Below are positions 26,001 to 38,380 of a DNA stretch of 64,000 bases, piece by piece. Numbering within the stretch: position 1 is the stretch's first letter; each line of letters starts with the position of its first letter. Both the position numbers and the translations under genes were made by a program. The notes under the pieces are model-generated. The model was not told the DNA's origin, searched no databases, and saw only the letters and a program-made list of their open reading frames with translations. The stretch comes from Callorhinus ursinus (taxonomy: Eukaryota > Chordata > Mammalia > Carnivora > Otariidae). Location of the stretch: assembly GCF_003265705.1 (NCBI RefSeq), contig NW_020312785.1, positions 20,508,117 through 20,572,116 of the forward strand. The letters are read 5' to 3'.

Positions 26001-26978
26001 TAGATATGCTGATAGAGCTGACAGGTGGTGGCCTAAGATAATCTCCTCCCTGAGGGACCCATCTCATGATGCAGAGAAACACACATTAACTGGTGTCAGG
26101 GAAGGCAAGGAAAGAAACTTTACATTGACCAAGAGAATTCTGAGGCTAAAAGCTTCTTGAGAAGAGTAAAACTTCATAGTGCTGCTTAGGTTCTTCAAAG
26201 TATCTTTTGTTACATCTCTAGTATTAATTTTTTTGAAAGAAAAAGTCTGTTGAATCTAGAATACTGCTTTGATAACAGAGTTACCAATCTGAATATAAAT
26301 AATTGTTCTTCAGAACTACAAAGATGTAGAAGACTAAATAAGGCAGAGTCAGTGAAAATGGTGGTGTTTTACTATCTAAGAGCAACCTGGTCTGTATGTT
26401 GATTTTTCTGGTGAATGCAAACAGAGGAAAATTCTGAATACTTTAAGTTTTATTACTTAAATTCCAAGTAATTGAAGTCCTACTATACATTGTTGCCCAG
26501 AGTGATATTTTATTCATTATTCCACATTATCATGATTCCAGAACTGTCCACAAAGATCACCATTGAGTTGGATTTTACATTTAAACCACAAATGACTTTT
26601 TCTAATGTTACTTTAAGGAGTATTTGGACAAGGCATCAGTCAAACTGTGGATACAATCTGCTTTCTCTGGCAACTTATCATTAATGTAAGAAAGTCCATA
26701 TTGATCTTCGCTTATGCAAGCAGTTCACATGAATTCCATGAAACTGCAAGCAAGCAAAAAAAAGGGGGGGGAGCAAACTTTGTCTTCTAGGAAAGCAGGG
26801 CTTGAATATTTGAGTGCAAATATCTCTTTTATAATAAACAAATATATTGTTTACTCACGGAAGTTTCAAATGTAATGAAGTCAAGGTTAGTACTGTTAAA
26901 ATAGCTCAAAGGCGAATGAGTACGTGAATAAAACTTGTCTTGGCTCCTCCTAACTGCTCTCCTCTTTTCCATTTACAG
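23001..26978. other. Last-intron remainder, nothing recognised
   Basis: Unique-looking AT-rich sequence ending in the exon F acceptor tract. No SINE, L1, LTR, exon or RNA gene was recognised in almost 4 kb. Confidence 0.45.
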
Positions 26979-27181
26979 CTATTCAAGAGCAAGAAAATGA
27001 ACCTGTGCCCCTATCCTTAAGCCCAGACATCTCCTTAAATAAGTCACAGTTAGACGACTGCCCAAGGGACTCTGGTTGTTATATCTCATCAGAAAATTCA
27101 GATAATGGCAAAGAAGATCTGGAGTCTGAAAATCTCTCTGACATGGTACAGAAGATTACTATCACAGAGCCAAGTGACTGA
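26979..27181 (+). CDS. SAMSN1: SAMSN1 last coding exon F (acidic C-terminal tail and stop)
   Basis: The exon starts after atttacag, completes the split threonine codon (A plus CT) and encodes 66 more residues up to TGA at 27179-27181. The translation starts IQEQENEPVPLSLSPD and contains QLDDCPRDSGCYISSENSD and the end KITITEPSD, matching the SAMSN1 C-terminus. The tail is acidic and serine-rich with no folded domain, and the YISS segment is a plausible phosphotyrosine site (inference). The intron before it is the longest seen, at about 10 kb. The 3' UTR follows in the same exon. Confidence 0.95.
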
Positions 27182-27349
27182 ACACACTTTCTCAACTTTA
27201 TATCTATAGATGCATTCCATTTTAACCCTACTTGAGCTAAAAGATCAAACAGGAGAGAAAGAAAGCATTTGCCGATACAGCCTAAAGTTAAAATGTTTTA
27301 ATCTAAATGATTTTACATAAGAGTTCATGTCTCTAACATTCCCAATTAT

Positions 27350-27357
27350 TGTAAATA
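27350..27357 (+). promoter_or_regulatory. Pumilio-type element 1 in SAMSN1 3' UTR
   Basis: TGTAAATA matches the PUM1/PUM2 consensus UGUANAUA. It lies 169 bases after the stop codon. Binding is inferred from the motif alone. Confidence 0.45.
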
Positions 27358-27799
27358 GTATGTATATTTATTATTTTAAATGCTACCTGTTAATATTTCA
27401 CCTGCCTGTGTTAGAAAAGCTATAGTGTAAGTCTTTGATATGTGTGAGATAAGCTTTATTCAGCTTTAAGTGTGAAATGATAAATTCTGCAGGAAAAAAA
27501 AACTCCTTTTTTCATACCTGCCAGTTTTGCATTTGTGTTTTGTTATTCAACAAATAGTAATGGAGCATGTGTCTGTTTAACCAACTGTCCAAGCAGCATT
27601 CACACTCATTTTTATACTTAATGGGAGAGTGTGAATTAATACTGGAGACATTTCATCCTGATCCACAGTGGAGTTTTAGTAATTATTTTTTGTTAATTTC
27701 TTCACTGTTATCTGGTATAAAAGTATAGATAACAAGATATTGTTGATTCTCATTTAGTAAAATGAATTTTAATAATTGTACAGATGTTTCATCTTTAAT

Positions 27800-27807
27800 T
27801 GTAAATA
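27800..27807 (+). promoter_or_regulatory. Pumilio-type element 2 in SAMSN1 3' UTR
   Basis: This is a second exact TGTAAATA, about 30 bases before the poly(A) signal. Binding is inferred from the motif alone. Confidence 0.45.
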
Positions 27808-27837
27808 TTTTTAATTGTGAAATACCCTAATTTTAAT

Positions 27838-27843
27838 AATAAA
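27838..27843 (+). terminator. SAMSN1: Poly(A) signal AATAAA of SAMSN1
   Basis: Canonical AATAAA, followed about 20 bases later by a plausible cleavage region and then T- and GT-containing sequence. It is the first well-placed signal after the coding exon and ends the transposon-free 3' UTR. Confidence 0.8.
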
Positions 27844-28015
27844 AAGAAGTATGTGCACTTGCCATTTTCCAGATTAGTGGTACTTGAAAGTATTTTTATA
27901 TTAGACCTCTAGACAAAATCTCTCTTAACAGTGAGATTCCCAAATGAATTATCTCACCTCAGTCTGTCTCCTGAACCCCAGCTCTGTGTTATCTGATTTC
28001 CTGAATACTTCAATG

Positions 28016-28378
28016 TATTAGTCAGCTCAGGCTGCCATAATAAAATATCATAGACTGGGTGGTTTAAACAACGGAAATTATTTTCTGAGAATTCTGAAGG
28101 CCAAAAGTTCAAGATCAGGTTGCAGCATGGTTGGATTCTAGTGAGAGTTCTTCCTGGCTCACAGATAGCTGCCTTCTCTCTGCGTCCTCTCATCAGAGAT
28201 AGCAAGCTTTCTGGTGTTTTTTCTTAGAAGGGCACTGATCCATTCATGAAGACCCCACCCTGACAACCTCATTTAAACATAATTATCTTCCCAAAACACC
28301 ATCTACAAATATCATACATTGGGGGTTAGTGCTTCAACATACATATTTGTGGGGAAAGGGGTCCAATTCAGCCCATAG
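28016..28378 (-). mobile_element. MLT1-type LTR, antisense
   Basis: Starts tgtattagtcagctcaggct and continues tagactgggtggtttaaaca, ctcatttaaacataattatc and ttcagcccatagc, the full reverse-complement plan of an MLT1 LTR. Starts about 150 bases after the SAMSN1 3' end. Confidence 0.85.
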
Positions 28379-28559
28379 CGCTCTAGAAGCTTCAGATCAA
28401 CATACCCAAATCTTGGATTTTTCTCTACAAATTTGTCTCTACTTTTTTATTCCAAACAAAACTCTCTCTTTAATGACACCAATACCCAACCAATTACCCA
28501 AAACAGAAAATCATTTCTCACTTCATCTCACGTATACCCTTCTCATATAGATTCAATAT

Positions 28560-29305
28560 ATAATCAAGTCCTACCTCTAGAAGCGTTTTGTCATTCATGG
28601 CTTTCTATCCATTCCCATGGTTGCTGTCTTGCTTTGGAAGCTCATGAGCTCATGTATGAAACAGTGCAATAGCTTTCCAACGGACCTCTATTCTACCAGT
28701 GCCCTACCTTTCAATCTATCCTCCACACAGCCTCCAAAAAGATCTAACATGTAAATCAAATCATGTACTTCCGGCTTGAAATTTTTTTATAGCCCCTCAC
28801 TATCTTTAGTATAATTTTTAAACTTTCTTCCGGGATATATAAGGTTCTTCTCAACCATTTTTCACCTACCCTATGAGTCATACCTTTCCTCTCCCACCTC
28901 TCACTCTACACTCTCTGGCCATAACAGTCTTCTTGCAATTCCACAAATTCACCACTTCCTTTGTGACTTTTCTTATGCTATTTATTTTCCTGGAGTGGCT
29001 CCTGCTATTTTCTACATCCAAGAGTCTCCCTTTGCTTTCTGTCTTAAGACTCATCACGAAAGTCACTTACTCTGTGAGGCCTTCCATGATTTCCTTTGGT
29101 GTTCTCCTCTGGGTTTCCATAGCAACTTGTATCTCTGTCAGTTATAGGACTTACCATATTATACTTTATCTATTTGAGAGGCGCTTACCTTTCCACAAGA
29201 CCATGATCTCCTTATTATTTTGTTTAGCCTTTTTAATCTCTGGTGCCTGGTATTATACCAGGTACAGAGTGGGCATTTAGGAAACATTTGCCGGAGTGCA
29301 ATGAA
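28560..29305 (+). mobile_element. L2 LINE 3' fragment
   Basis: Contains cctccacacagcctccaaaa, gaaatttttttatagcccct, ggccttccatgatttccttt, and at the end ctggtgcctggtattatacc followed by gggcatttaggaaacatttg. A 135-codon frame at 28873-29280 is chance within this L2. Confidence 0.8.
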
Positions 29306-31309
29306 TATAATAATTATTCTCATATAACACATTCCATATTTATATTTAAATCAATGTCCTTAGTCTATAGGTAAATACCTTCCAAAGTGATCTAAAAGTT
29401 TCTTAAAAAATAAAACACAATACCTTAGGAAAAATCAGGAAATACAAAGTGTTATTTCAAATGCTGGGAGACAGTATTACATTGTTAATTTCCAGTATAT
29501 TTTTCCAGATCCATGAGATTTAATCCCATATGCAGTGCCCAGGTCAGGAGTAAATCACATGCCTACTCTCTATTCTTCCCTCTCCACAGCAGGAAATAGT
29601 GTTTCAATTTCAAATTTCCAACATGCTGCCTCCATCATGGCCCTGCTCCTGACTATGGCTACAACTCTAATAAACAGATTATTCTAGGACCTCCTTGGAC
29701 ACAGCACAGCCACTGACCATAATTTTTAAACTTTAACCAACCTGCTGCCTCAGGTAGTTCTAGAGAGTACAGCCTCTTTATGAAGATACCAAGAAATTGT
29801 AGGTTAGGAAGGATGAAACGAACTGCCTGATTGTAAAATGGTAGAAATCGCTGGTGAAGCTTACTCAGCCACAACTTCTATTCCTTCAAAATGAAGATCT
29901 GGTACCCAGTCAAGGATCTGGGGATATACTTTTGAGTGGAAGTGCTGCAAAGGTCTTGAGGAGGCTGAAGAAGAGGAAGAGAGACTGGTTTCTTACAAAG
30001 AGAGGAGGAGGGAGGAGTGGAGACACTACGGGGTTCAAGCTGCCAGAAGGATGGCCCCATCACATAGCACAGCACTGAAAAGGATATCTGTAGCAAAAGT
30101 ATGTATCACACTAACAGATCGCTGCTGCCCTCATTTCATCTGTTGGATCCCTGCTGCTCATTTTCCTTGGGCTTTTCTCTCAACCATGGACGCTGGATAA
30201 AGAGAAGTAAAAAGGCAAGACATAGTTCACCCAAGGTTGTAAGGTAAAGACAGACCTTCTGCTGCTTTTGGCTAGGAGACAGACATGAGTCTGAGCCTTT
30301 CAAGAGTGGATGTGAAGGTGGTTAGAAAGTTGGTATTTTAATGGTTACCAGATGGCTTTGTGTTTCCAGGTTGAAATGTGGTGAGAGTCCCAGTCTCAAT
30401 CATTTATTTATTCACTCAACAATTTTGAGACATGGAATGTATATGCTGCCCAAGACTATGCCAGTAAAGGCCTTTTGGATCATATAATCTGCATTAGAAT
30501 CTTGCCATAGCCTCTCACTGGAATAAACTGAGTCTTTCAATACAAAAAGGTTGTAAAACTGTTCTGGAATGCCATGATTGTTCTGATCCTAGGAATATCT
30601 TATATTTACAAATTCAAGTGTGTGGTGAAAGTATGCATGGTTAGAGAAATTTTAGTCCAGATAAATGGATAAACTCTTCATAATACTTTTTTGATAAGAA
30701 CATTTAAATTCTGCCCCCTTAATTGTATTGCTGATATAAGTTCCAATATATTTTTCCCTCTGAAATTTTTTATCAGAAGCTTTTCTTTTTTTACCACTTA
30801 AATTTCCAAGATAGTTAAGAAATAAATTAACTCTTAAAACTTCTAAAATGATAGTCAGCTAAAGATTATCAGGTTTTAGACAACATCCAATTCATTGAGG
30901 TTAGTCAAGCGCCTTGCAACTTCCTGAGTGAGGCCAAATTGATGACATGATGACATTTCATGTTGAGAAACTTCCGTTACAAGCCCAAGTTCTGAGAAAA
31001 ATAATATGAAGAAATTTTAGATACTCTGTCACACCACACACGACACGCTTCCATCCCCCCACACGAACAAAGAAAACTGTATAACTAATCCGGATGCACA
31101 CTTCAAGTACTCCTTCATAAAGTGGGAAGTCATGCTAGAATTATGTAAAGGTTGAGAGAAAAATGAATAGGAACTAAATATAGGTAAAAGAACAGCAGTT
31201 TCTAAATTTGACCAGGTTTTCTGGCTACAGAAATAAGATAGAAGTAACCCTTACTTTAGCCTATCCCGTGTCCTACTGTTGAATTCATCTGATCACACCC
31301 AATGTTGAC
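29306..31309. other. Intergenic, nothing recognised
   Basis: Mostly unique-looking sequence. A purine-rich, GC-richer part lies near 29960-30060. No gene or clear transposon. Confidence 0.4.
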
Positions 31310-31490
31310 CCAGGTTTGAGGACTATGTGACTTTGGGTAAGTCACTTATCCTCTGAGCTTAGGTTTGTTTGTGTTTTTTTTTTCTCTATGAAATATATAT
31401 AACTATAATACTAACATTTCATATATCTGTGCTGGTTAAATGAGATAACGTATGCAAAACACTCAGCACAGTGCATGCAGTGTGCATAAA
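31310..31490 (+). mobile_element. MIR SINE
   Basis: Contains tgactttgggtaagtcactt, atcctctgagcttaggtttg, taaatgagataacgtatgca and cactcagcacagtgcatgca, the MIR core and 3' part. A T-rich stretch interrupts it. Confidence 0.8.
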
Positions 31491-33100
31491 AACTGGTATC
31501 TGAACACAAAATGAAAGCAGTGTACGTGCTACCATAATACAGGCATGGGCTTGTGGTGATTTGAAATTCTTCAGACACAGATAGTCTGAGGGCTAGGACA
31601 ACTGTATTGTCCAGCAGCAGTGAGAATCAGCTGATTTAATGGAACTTCCCAGATAAATGACCATTTTGTCACGATAGAATATTCCTTTGTCAAGTTCTGA
31701 CAGTTTAGAAAGAGGCTATGTTGCATTTAGTTTTGTTTCCTCACTCTTGGCACATAATAGGAATGATCATTTTTGAAGACTGAATGATTGACTATATAAA
31801 TAACTGCCTGTATTAATGAATGAAATAAAATAAAGATCTGAGGTCATTACTCCTAATACAGCACCTTGGGCCCTCCCTGGTCTTTATAATATGGAGTCAC
31901 AGCCAACCCTGCTCTAGCCCAGATAGAAGCCCTTAGAAAGACACCCTAAATGTAGATTTTTACATATTTACGAAGTTTATGGGCCTTTAGGCAAATGATC
32001 TGCCATGGGAAAATCACAGTGCAGAGGAAAATACAAGCTTTTCATTACTCTCCCTTTCTTTCTTCATCATGCAAACTTCTCACATTTGAATTACCAACAG
32101 TTTGAGTATTAGTGTGTCTGCGTGATGTATATTATAAATTAAGAAGCCATGATGGGAAAATCTTTAAAATGGCATTAGTGTGTTCAGAGATCTCCTTTGA
32201 CCTTCTGGGGTCCCTGGTGGGCCTGAAGTGCAGAGCACTGTTCCTGCATGGGAAGGAATGGAATCCTGATGCTGAAGGCTAACGGGATCATTTTCCTCGC
32301 CGAGTTTTTGGGCACCACGCCAAGTGAATGGGCAGGAATCATTCCATTTGCAGAGTAAAATGGGGTGAAAAGCACTTCTGGCACACTTTGTCCATATAAA
32401 TTATACTTGTTTGCAATTCATCAACTCCTTCTCTACTTTATACCCATATGTAATGTAAATGATCATCTTTCTCTGAAGCTCCATAATGATGCACAGCTCC
32501 AAAATGTGATATAATCAGCTAAAAGAGAGCAGATGGAAGTTTTTTCCCCAATATGCATATTCATAAAAAAATAGAGAACTCAACAAAAGGAGATACATAA
32601 GTACTTGTACCCGGAGGGCTGCTGCATGGACTTATGTACAAAAGTAAGTGGGTTTTCTGCAACTATTTCATTCTTGAAACCTTTACTCATTCATTCCTGC
32701 AGCAATCATTGAAATGCTCTGGAAAAAAAAAATCTGTCCTTCTATATAGCAACAAATATATTTCCCTTTAGATTTTTTTTACTGCACCTTAGAACCTATG
32801 ATTCAGGAAATAATGGTTAAATATTTTACTAGAGAAATATGATTAGAAGGCAAACCATGAAAAAAAGTGAAGACTTCACTGTCCCTTTAGCAACACAGAC
32901 TACAGACATTAAAATTCACACTGTTATACTAAAAAAAGCTGTATAGAGGGAATAATGAACTGTCTGGATAGCATTTGGCAATATATTTTTTTTAAATATC
33001 TGATTCCTCAGAGGGTAAGGTGATTCATGTGTGCGTACTGGGTAAGCAGGATTGCTACTAGAAATTTTGTTAATGAAAATAGCAGCAGGAGATATTGCTA
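31491..33100. other. Intergenic, nothing recognised
   Basis: No clear transposon or gene. The part at 32184-32390 is GC-richer and unique-looking, with no recognisable coding content. Confidence 0.4.
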
Positions 33101-33119
33101 AAGAAGATAACCATAAAAG

Positions 33120-33317
33120 GGACGCCTGGGTGGCTCTGTCCTTAAGCGTCTGCCTTCGGCTCTAGTCATGATCCCAGGGTCCCGGGATCGAGCCCCGCAT
33201 TGGGCTCCCCGCTCAGCGGGAAGCTTGCTTCTCCCTCTCCCACTCCCCCTGCTTGTGTTCCCTCTCTCGCTGTGTCTCTCTCTGTCAAATAAATAAATAA
33301 AAATCTTAAAAAAAAAA
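33120..33317 (+). mobile_element. CAN SINE 8, young
   Basis: Full-length, with little divergence in the head and a (T)CAAATAAATAAATAAAAATCTT tail plus poly(A). Nineteen-base target duplication with one mismatch at 33101-33119 and 33318-33336. It is the first CAN SINE after the 25.5-kb gap. Confidence 0.97.
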
Positions 33318-33459
33318 AAGAAGGTAACCATAAAAGAAAATTTAAGAAATGAGTAAAACAACAACAACAAAGGACATAAGAAAATCATGCAAAGTATGAC
33401 TATGAATTTTGGTCATGTAACCAAAGAAGTGGTATTTATACCAAAATTAGATGTTTCTG

Positions 33460-34000
33460 ACCCTGCATGTCTTCCTCCAGAGCCCTTCTCCACATGTGAA
33501 GCCCTGATGTCCATTTAGAGAGGCTCACCTATATGGACTACATCCTTGATCTGTGCCCTCAAGTTCCTGTTGGGCTCAATGAATGGGAAGCCCCATCAGG
33601 AGACTGGGGGGGGGGGAAGACTGGAGGGAGAGAGAGAGGAATGAGGTCAGGGTATTTATTTGCTCCATGACATCACCTTGCGTTGCCTGTCTCCCTTAAT
33701 CAAAGGTCACTAGTCACCTAAGAATATCATTCTGTACATGACTCTCTTTCCTTCAGATTCTGGTAATTGTTCCTTTCTTTCATTTCCAAAGGCTTAGATT
33801 TAATAACAGCTCTGTGGCTATTAGCTCACTACCTGCACAGCCTTTAAGGGTTCCCTTCTCTCTGCCCTGCCCCGATCTTTGCAATTAGTCCCTTTATAAA
33901 TAAGCCTTCTCTGAATTATCCTAATTTGATTGTGCCATCTACTTCTTGTTGGTAGCCAGGCTAGTGCACTGATCCACCATCACTCACGACTTTCAGTTAC
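33460..34000 (+). mobile_element. Ancient LTR-like repeat, unclassified
   Basis: Pattern of cagggtatttatttgctcc, atcaaaggtcactagtcacc, gtccctttataaataagcct and tttgattgtgccatctactt recalls a common mammalian LTR-class repeat that I cannot name. A G10 run lies at about 33607-33616. Confidence 0.4.
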
Positions 34001-35734
34001 TTAGGTCATCTTCTTGAGTCTATGAGCACTGCTCTGTGACTCCAGCACAACTATATTTACATGGTCTCAGGTCATTTTTATCTATTTCACTATTAGCCTC
34101 CACCCTTACTGACCAATAGCTTTAGGGTAAAGCATTTCCACTAACACTACCAAAACTCATGCCCTTTACCCCTTTCAATTCCTTATCCATCTGTTTCATG
34201 GGGCCCACACACCTGTTTCTCCTTTTTCCAAGCAGCTAAGAATCTCTGGAATAGGGGTGACTGGCAGCACATAAATGGAGGTTTTCATGGTACAGTGGTA
34301 CAGTTGGAGCCAACCTAACTGCTTGGAACACATGTTCTATCCTTTACTAATAACCAAGCTCACAGTGGTCTGCTATGAAACACAGGGTCATTTCTATTGG
34401 GACAATATACCATCTACCAACATTAATATCCATCCATCAACTACGTAATAAAACAGAATGAAGCAAATGCATATTTTAGCTGCTTGCTACTTAATCAGAA
34501 ATATGACATTAATAGCATTTGGGTTTTTTTTTTTATAAATGTCATGGCACATAGACACTGGAATTTTACTAGCAACTGTTCGTTGCTAAAATCCTTTAAT
34601 TCTAAGTTATATTTCACCTACAATCTCACTAACAGGGGTCTCTCATACACAAAGCCTTAGGCCTCTTAATCTCAAAAGAGGTTATTGTAAAATATGGATG
34701 CCCAGATAATTTGCATGATTAATGAAAATATGTTTTAGAATATTAAACATTTAAGATGTTACCATTTAGTAGGCTTTCTGACAGAAGTTAAGACTATTAG
34801 AATGACTGATGAATTGCTACAGTACATTAGCCCTCAGAACAGGGGATGTGCTAGAAGACATTTATATAACTTCTTAGCGTTCTTGTTTTTTTTCTCTTTG
34901 TTTTTTTTCCCCCTTTCCAACTAAGCTGTCCTTTTCTGACCTTGGATCAGTTGTAAATGACCAGGCAGAGGACTTTGCAAAGTTTTGAGAAACTTGAAAA
35001 TTACACGGGAAGGTACTGACAGACGAACAAAGAAAGCAATTGTGTTAGGGCTTTACACCTAATAGCTGGTACATAGTAGGAGACGTCTTCTTTCACAGTT
35101 CAAATGTCTTACCTCAACAATGGAAAAAATGAAACAGAAAATTCTTCTGTTTAGTTTTTCATAACCAGGTAGACACACTTACTCTTTCCACTTGTTAGGA
35201 ACTGTGTTTCAGAATGAAGCTCCACCTATTGATCTCTTTCTGGAGCCTTTTGTTTTTGATTGCTGCACAGCTCATCAGGACCCATTTAGTCATTTATTTC
35301 CTCCCCTTATTATCCTTAGAGATGAAATACACCAGAAAGGACTCTCATGAAGGTGTTTATATCCCCTCTGGGTAAAAAGTGAAATACCATTGAAAAAGTA
35401 GGACCACAAGAAATACCAAAATAAATTCTTAAGGTAGGAGCAATAAATTGCTTAATGGCCTTGCTTTGGGAGAAACAATTAACATTACTTTAATTTATGT
35501 GAAGTATTATCGGGAAGTTATGAGCTCCCTCTCTGAGCCCTACTTGCCATAGCCTGCGTCTTTAGGCAGCATTTCCCTTATAGCATTATTTAGTTTATAG
35601 TTCTCCCAACACTCACTTATTGTATGGCACCCTCATTCCTGTGTCAGTGAGCATAGAGAAAAATATACAATTATACATCATCTAGAATTCCACTACATAG
35701 ACAATAACACAAAAGTGGGCAGCACAAAAATGTA
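34001..35734. other. Intergenic, one short signal-peptide-like frame
   Basis: Nothing recognised except a 53-codon ATG frame at 35214-35375 that starts with a hydrophobic segment. See the findings. Confidence 0.4.
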
Positions 35735-36247
35735 GTAGGCTACATAATTGCATTCCCCCCCCCACAAAGCCAGAAGATCCTAGTTCAATGGAACCTCACA
35801 AATGTTACCTTATTTGGGGAAAGGGTCTTTGCAGATGTGATTAAGTTAAGGATCTGGAGGTAGGGAGTTTCTCCTGTATTATCTTGGTGGGCCCTAAATA
35901 TAATTACAAGCATCCTCATAACAGAGAGAAAGAGATTTCTTTCACAATGAAAGGAAGACAATGTGAAGACAGAGCGAAGAGAGCTGAAGATGCTGGCTTT
36001 GAGGATTCAAGTGATGCGGCCATAAACCGAGGAATGCTGACAGCTTTCAGAAACTGCAAGAAGCAAGGAACGGATTCTCTTCTACAGCCTCTAGAAGTGT
36101 GGCCCTGCAGACATGCTTTGAATTTTGACCCAGTGATAACTGATTCTGGACTTCTGACTTCCAGAACGAGGAGAAAACATAATTCTGTTGTTTGAAGCCA
36201 CCAAGTTTGTGGTAACTGGTTACGGCGGCCACAGGAAACTCATACAG
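35735..36247 (+). mobile_element. MLT1-type LTR
   Basis: Sense-strand MLT1 layout: ttgcagatgtgattaagtta, gtgggccctaaatataatta, caatgtgaagacagagcgaa, tctggacttctgacttccag and ctgttgtttgaagccaccaa. Confidence 0.9.
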
Positions 36248-36738
36248 TTAAGTTAAGCAATCCCAGCCTTAAACAAAAGGTTAGTGACCCCTAGTCATGG
36301 CCATTATTAGCAGACCATGGGAAAAAAATTATTAACAGCCAGTTTAATACAAAATATTAACACATATATCTGTTGAAACCTACGTATATTGTTCTTTACT
36401 TATATACATGTGTTATGTGAATGTATTCAAGCAACTCATTCTTTTAAACAGGAAAAAAAAGCTCTTTCAATAACATAATGAATTTATAAATATGAAAGTC
36501 AAATACATACTATTTTTATCCTTCAGATGTTTTAAAATTTCACTTAATAAGAATATGATTTTTTTTATCCCCTCCTGGACATAGCTGTTATGGACTAAAG
36601 GATAATGCAAGTTTAAAAAGATTCTTGTAAAACAAAAACACCTGGATTTTGGCCTTAAGAGTAGAAGCTTCCTTGGAGACTTGGAAATATTTGTTTTGCT
36701 GAAAGAAAAATGACATTTTTTTTTACCATGATTTATTT
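36248..36738. other. Intergenic, nothing recognised
   Basis: AT-rich sequence without a recognisable element. Confidence 0.4.
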
Positions 36739-36935
36739 ATTCCTTCATCTTTCATCAAATATTTATTGAACATGTTCTCGGTACCTGGAAACTATACTAA
36801 GGCTCTGGAAATAGCAAGATGAATGGCAATAACACCTATTCTCAAGGAGTTAAGAATGTGGCAAATGTGTAAATAAATAAATTCCTATGATATGTGAAAT
36901 GCTAAAGTAGCAATCTAAGCAAGTGGTGTGGAAGC
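36739..36935 (+). repeat. Ancient interspersed repeat fragment
   Basis: Contains catcaaatatttattgaaca, acctggaaactatactaagg and ctattctcaaggagttaaga, the same family as 1596-1815. Confidence 0.5.
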
Positions 36936-37422
36936 AGGATTTAAAAATAAATCATTCATTTTAGAACCAGATGATTCTGTGAGTTTGAGAAGAGGTCAAT
37001 TGTGTCCTGGTATTTGCAATAGAGAAAAAAAAAAATTGAACAATACATCAGAAAAGTTTCTTATTCCTTATTTGGGACATTTGTAGCCAAAACTGTATTC
37101 AAGGTTATAGTGGACAAGATTCAACCTCTTCAGATTCTGGATAACAGAATTAGCAAATTACAGTAGTTTTCTCCTCATTTCAAAAACAACTACTTGTACA
37201 ATAAAGGTTGCTTAATTAAAACTTATCCAACTGAAACACCCATTTATCTGAAACAAATGTTTGTGCTATAGACATCAACCAACTCTTCACATGAGTAGCT
37301 AACAATAAGCAATGGGATGATGCTCGATGAATATCAATTAAAGCAAATTGCTCCCAGTAAACTCTTTCCTGAAAAAATACATTCCTGCATGGCCATATAT
37401 TCATATGCATGCACCCATGCAT

Positions 37423-37462
<40 letters not shown>

Positions 37463-38029
37463 CTTTGCCATTCTAACTTGTCTTCTCTAAAAAAGTTGAG
37501 TAGCATCAGATTGAATCTTCATTTTATCATTGAGCCCAGTGTTAGTCTCTGATAAGGCATGAGTTTCAGGTGGGACAAGCTACATAATAGGGCATGTCCA
37601 GAGAGTTTAGAATAATGGCCTAGTGCAAAATGAAATGCAGAGTCCCACGTTCAAATTTATTAAGACTCTTAAGACAGCGATAGCAGAGCATTAACACAAA
37701 TACGGAGCCTTTGTGAGAGCAGAGCCCTATGCAACAAGACAGACTGTATGCCCATAAAACAGGCCCTGGTTTCATATATCCCTTATCAATTGCCCCCATT
37801 TGGGTTGTCCCAAGGACCATACTATAGATTATGAAAATGAAAATGACCTGCCTAAAAGTCACATTATGATGGCATATTCTTCGCACAGGCCTATATTAGC
37901 TATAAAGGCATTGTTGGGCACCCATTAAAATTCTATTATGATCAACATTTTTCATGTTTACTTGATTTTGCTTTTCTCTGCTTTATACAGACTTAACAGA
38001 ACCTATGAAGCAGAAGAAAAAAAATGCTG
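36936..38029. other. Intergenic with a possible old DNA-transposon piece
   Basis: Mostly unrecognised. The part at 37612-37760 (gcaaaatgaaatgcagag, tttattaagactc, agacagcgatagcagagcat) recalls a common mammalian MER-type element that I cannot name. Confidence 0.3.
37422..37461 (+). repeat. (CA)n microsatellite
   Basis: About 18 CA units with one CG interruption, preceded by GCATGCA motifs. Confidence 0.95.
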
Positions 38030-38380
38030 TGTTTGCTGAACTATGTCTATTAGCCTCCTGGGTATGTTATCAGCCCTCTTGCATTCGGTTGGGTCTGTGT
38101 GACAAGTTCTAGCCAAAGTTAGGACCTGGCCCATAAAATCTCCTTTGAGGTTCATAGTGTCACCTCACTAGCTTTTCCTTACTCTGTCCTGTACTTCCCC
38201 ACCCCTTTATCTGTAAGGCTGGAAACAATGAACCCTGAACTATGGAGCCCACTGTAGGAAAACCTGAATCCCTGAGTCATTTTTGGAGGAGAGCCATTTC
38301 AGGAATGCTGCTTGACCCACATGAGAGTGCCACACAAAATTAAACTTTATCGCTTAAGCCACTTATATTACCCTAATACT
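38030..38380 (+). mobile_element. Ancient LTR/MER-class repeat, copy 1
   Basis: Shares a plan with 62380-62740: gtgtgacaagttctagccaa, cctgagtcatttttggagga and a terminal ttaagccact. A family of LTR class is likely, but the name is uncertain. Confidence 0.45.

Larger units (their letters stand above)
27182..27862 (+). other. SAMSN1: SAMSN1 3' UTR
   Basis: About 680 AT-rich bases follow the stop codon up to the inferred cleavage site. They include two Pumilio-type elements, TGTAAATA at 27350-27357 and 27800-27807, and an AU-rich stretch with ATTTA-like motifs near 27360-27380. No transposon was seen in it, unlike the flanking DNA. The 3' end is inferred from the poly(A) signal and is not observed directly. 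Confidence 0.8.

Noticed and set aside
28873..29280. 135-codon frame with several hydrophobic segments
   Set aside because: It lies wholly inside an L2 3' fragment, and the hydrophobic look comes from the pyrimidine-rich L2 text.
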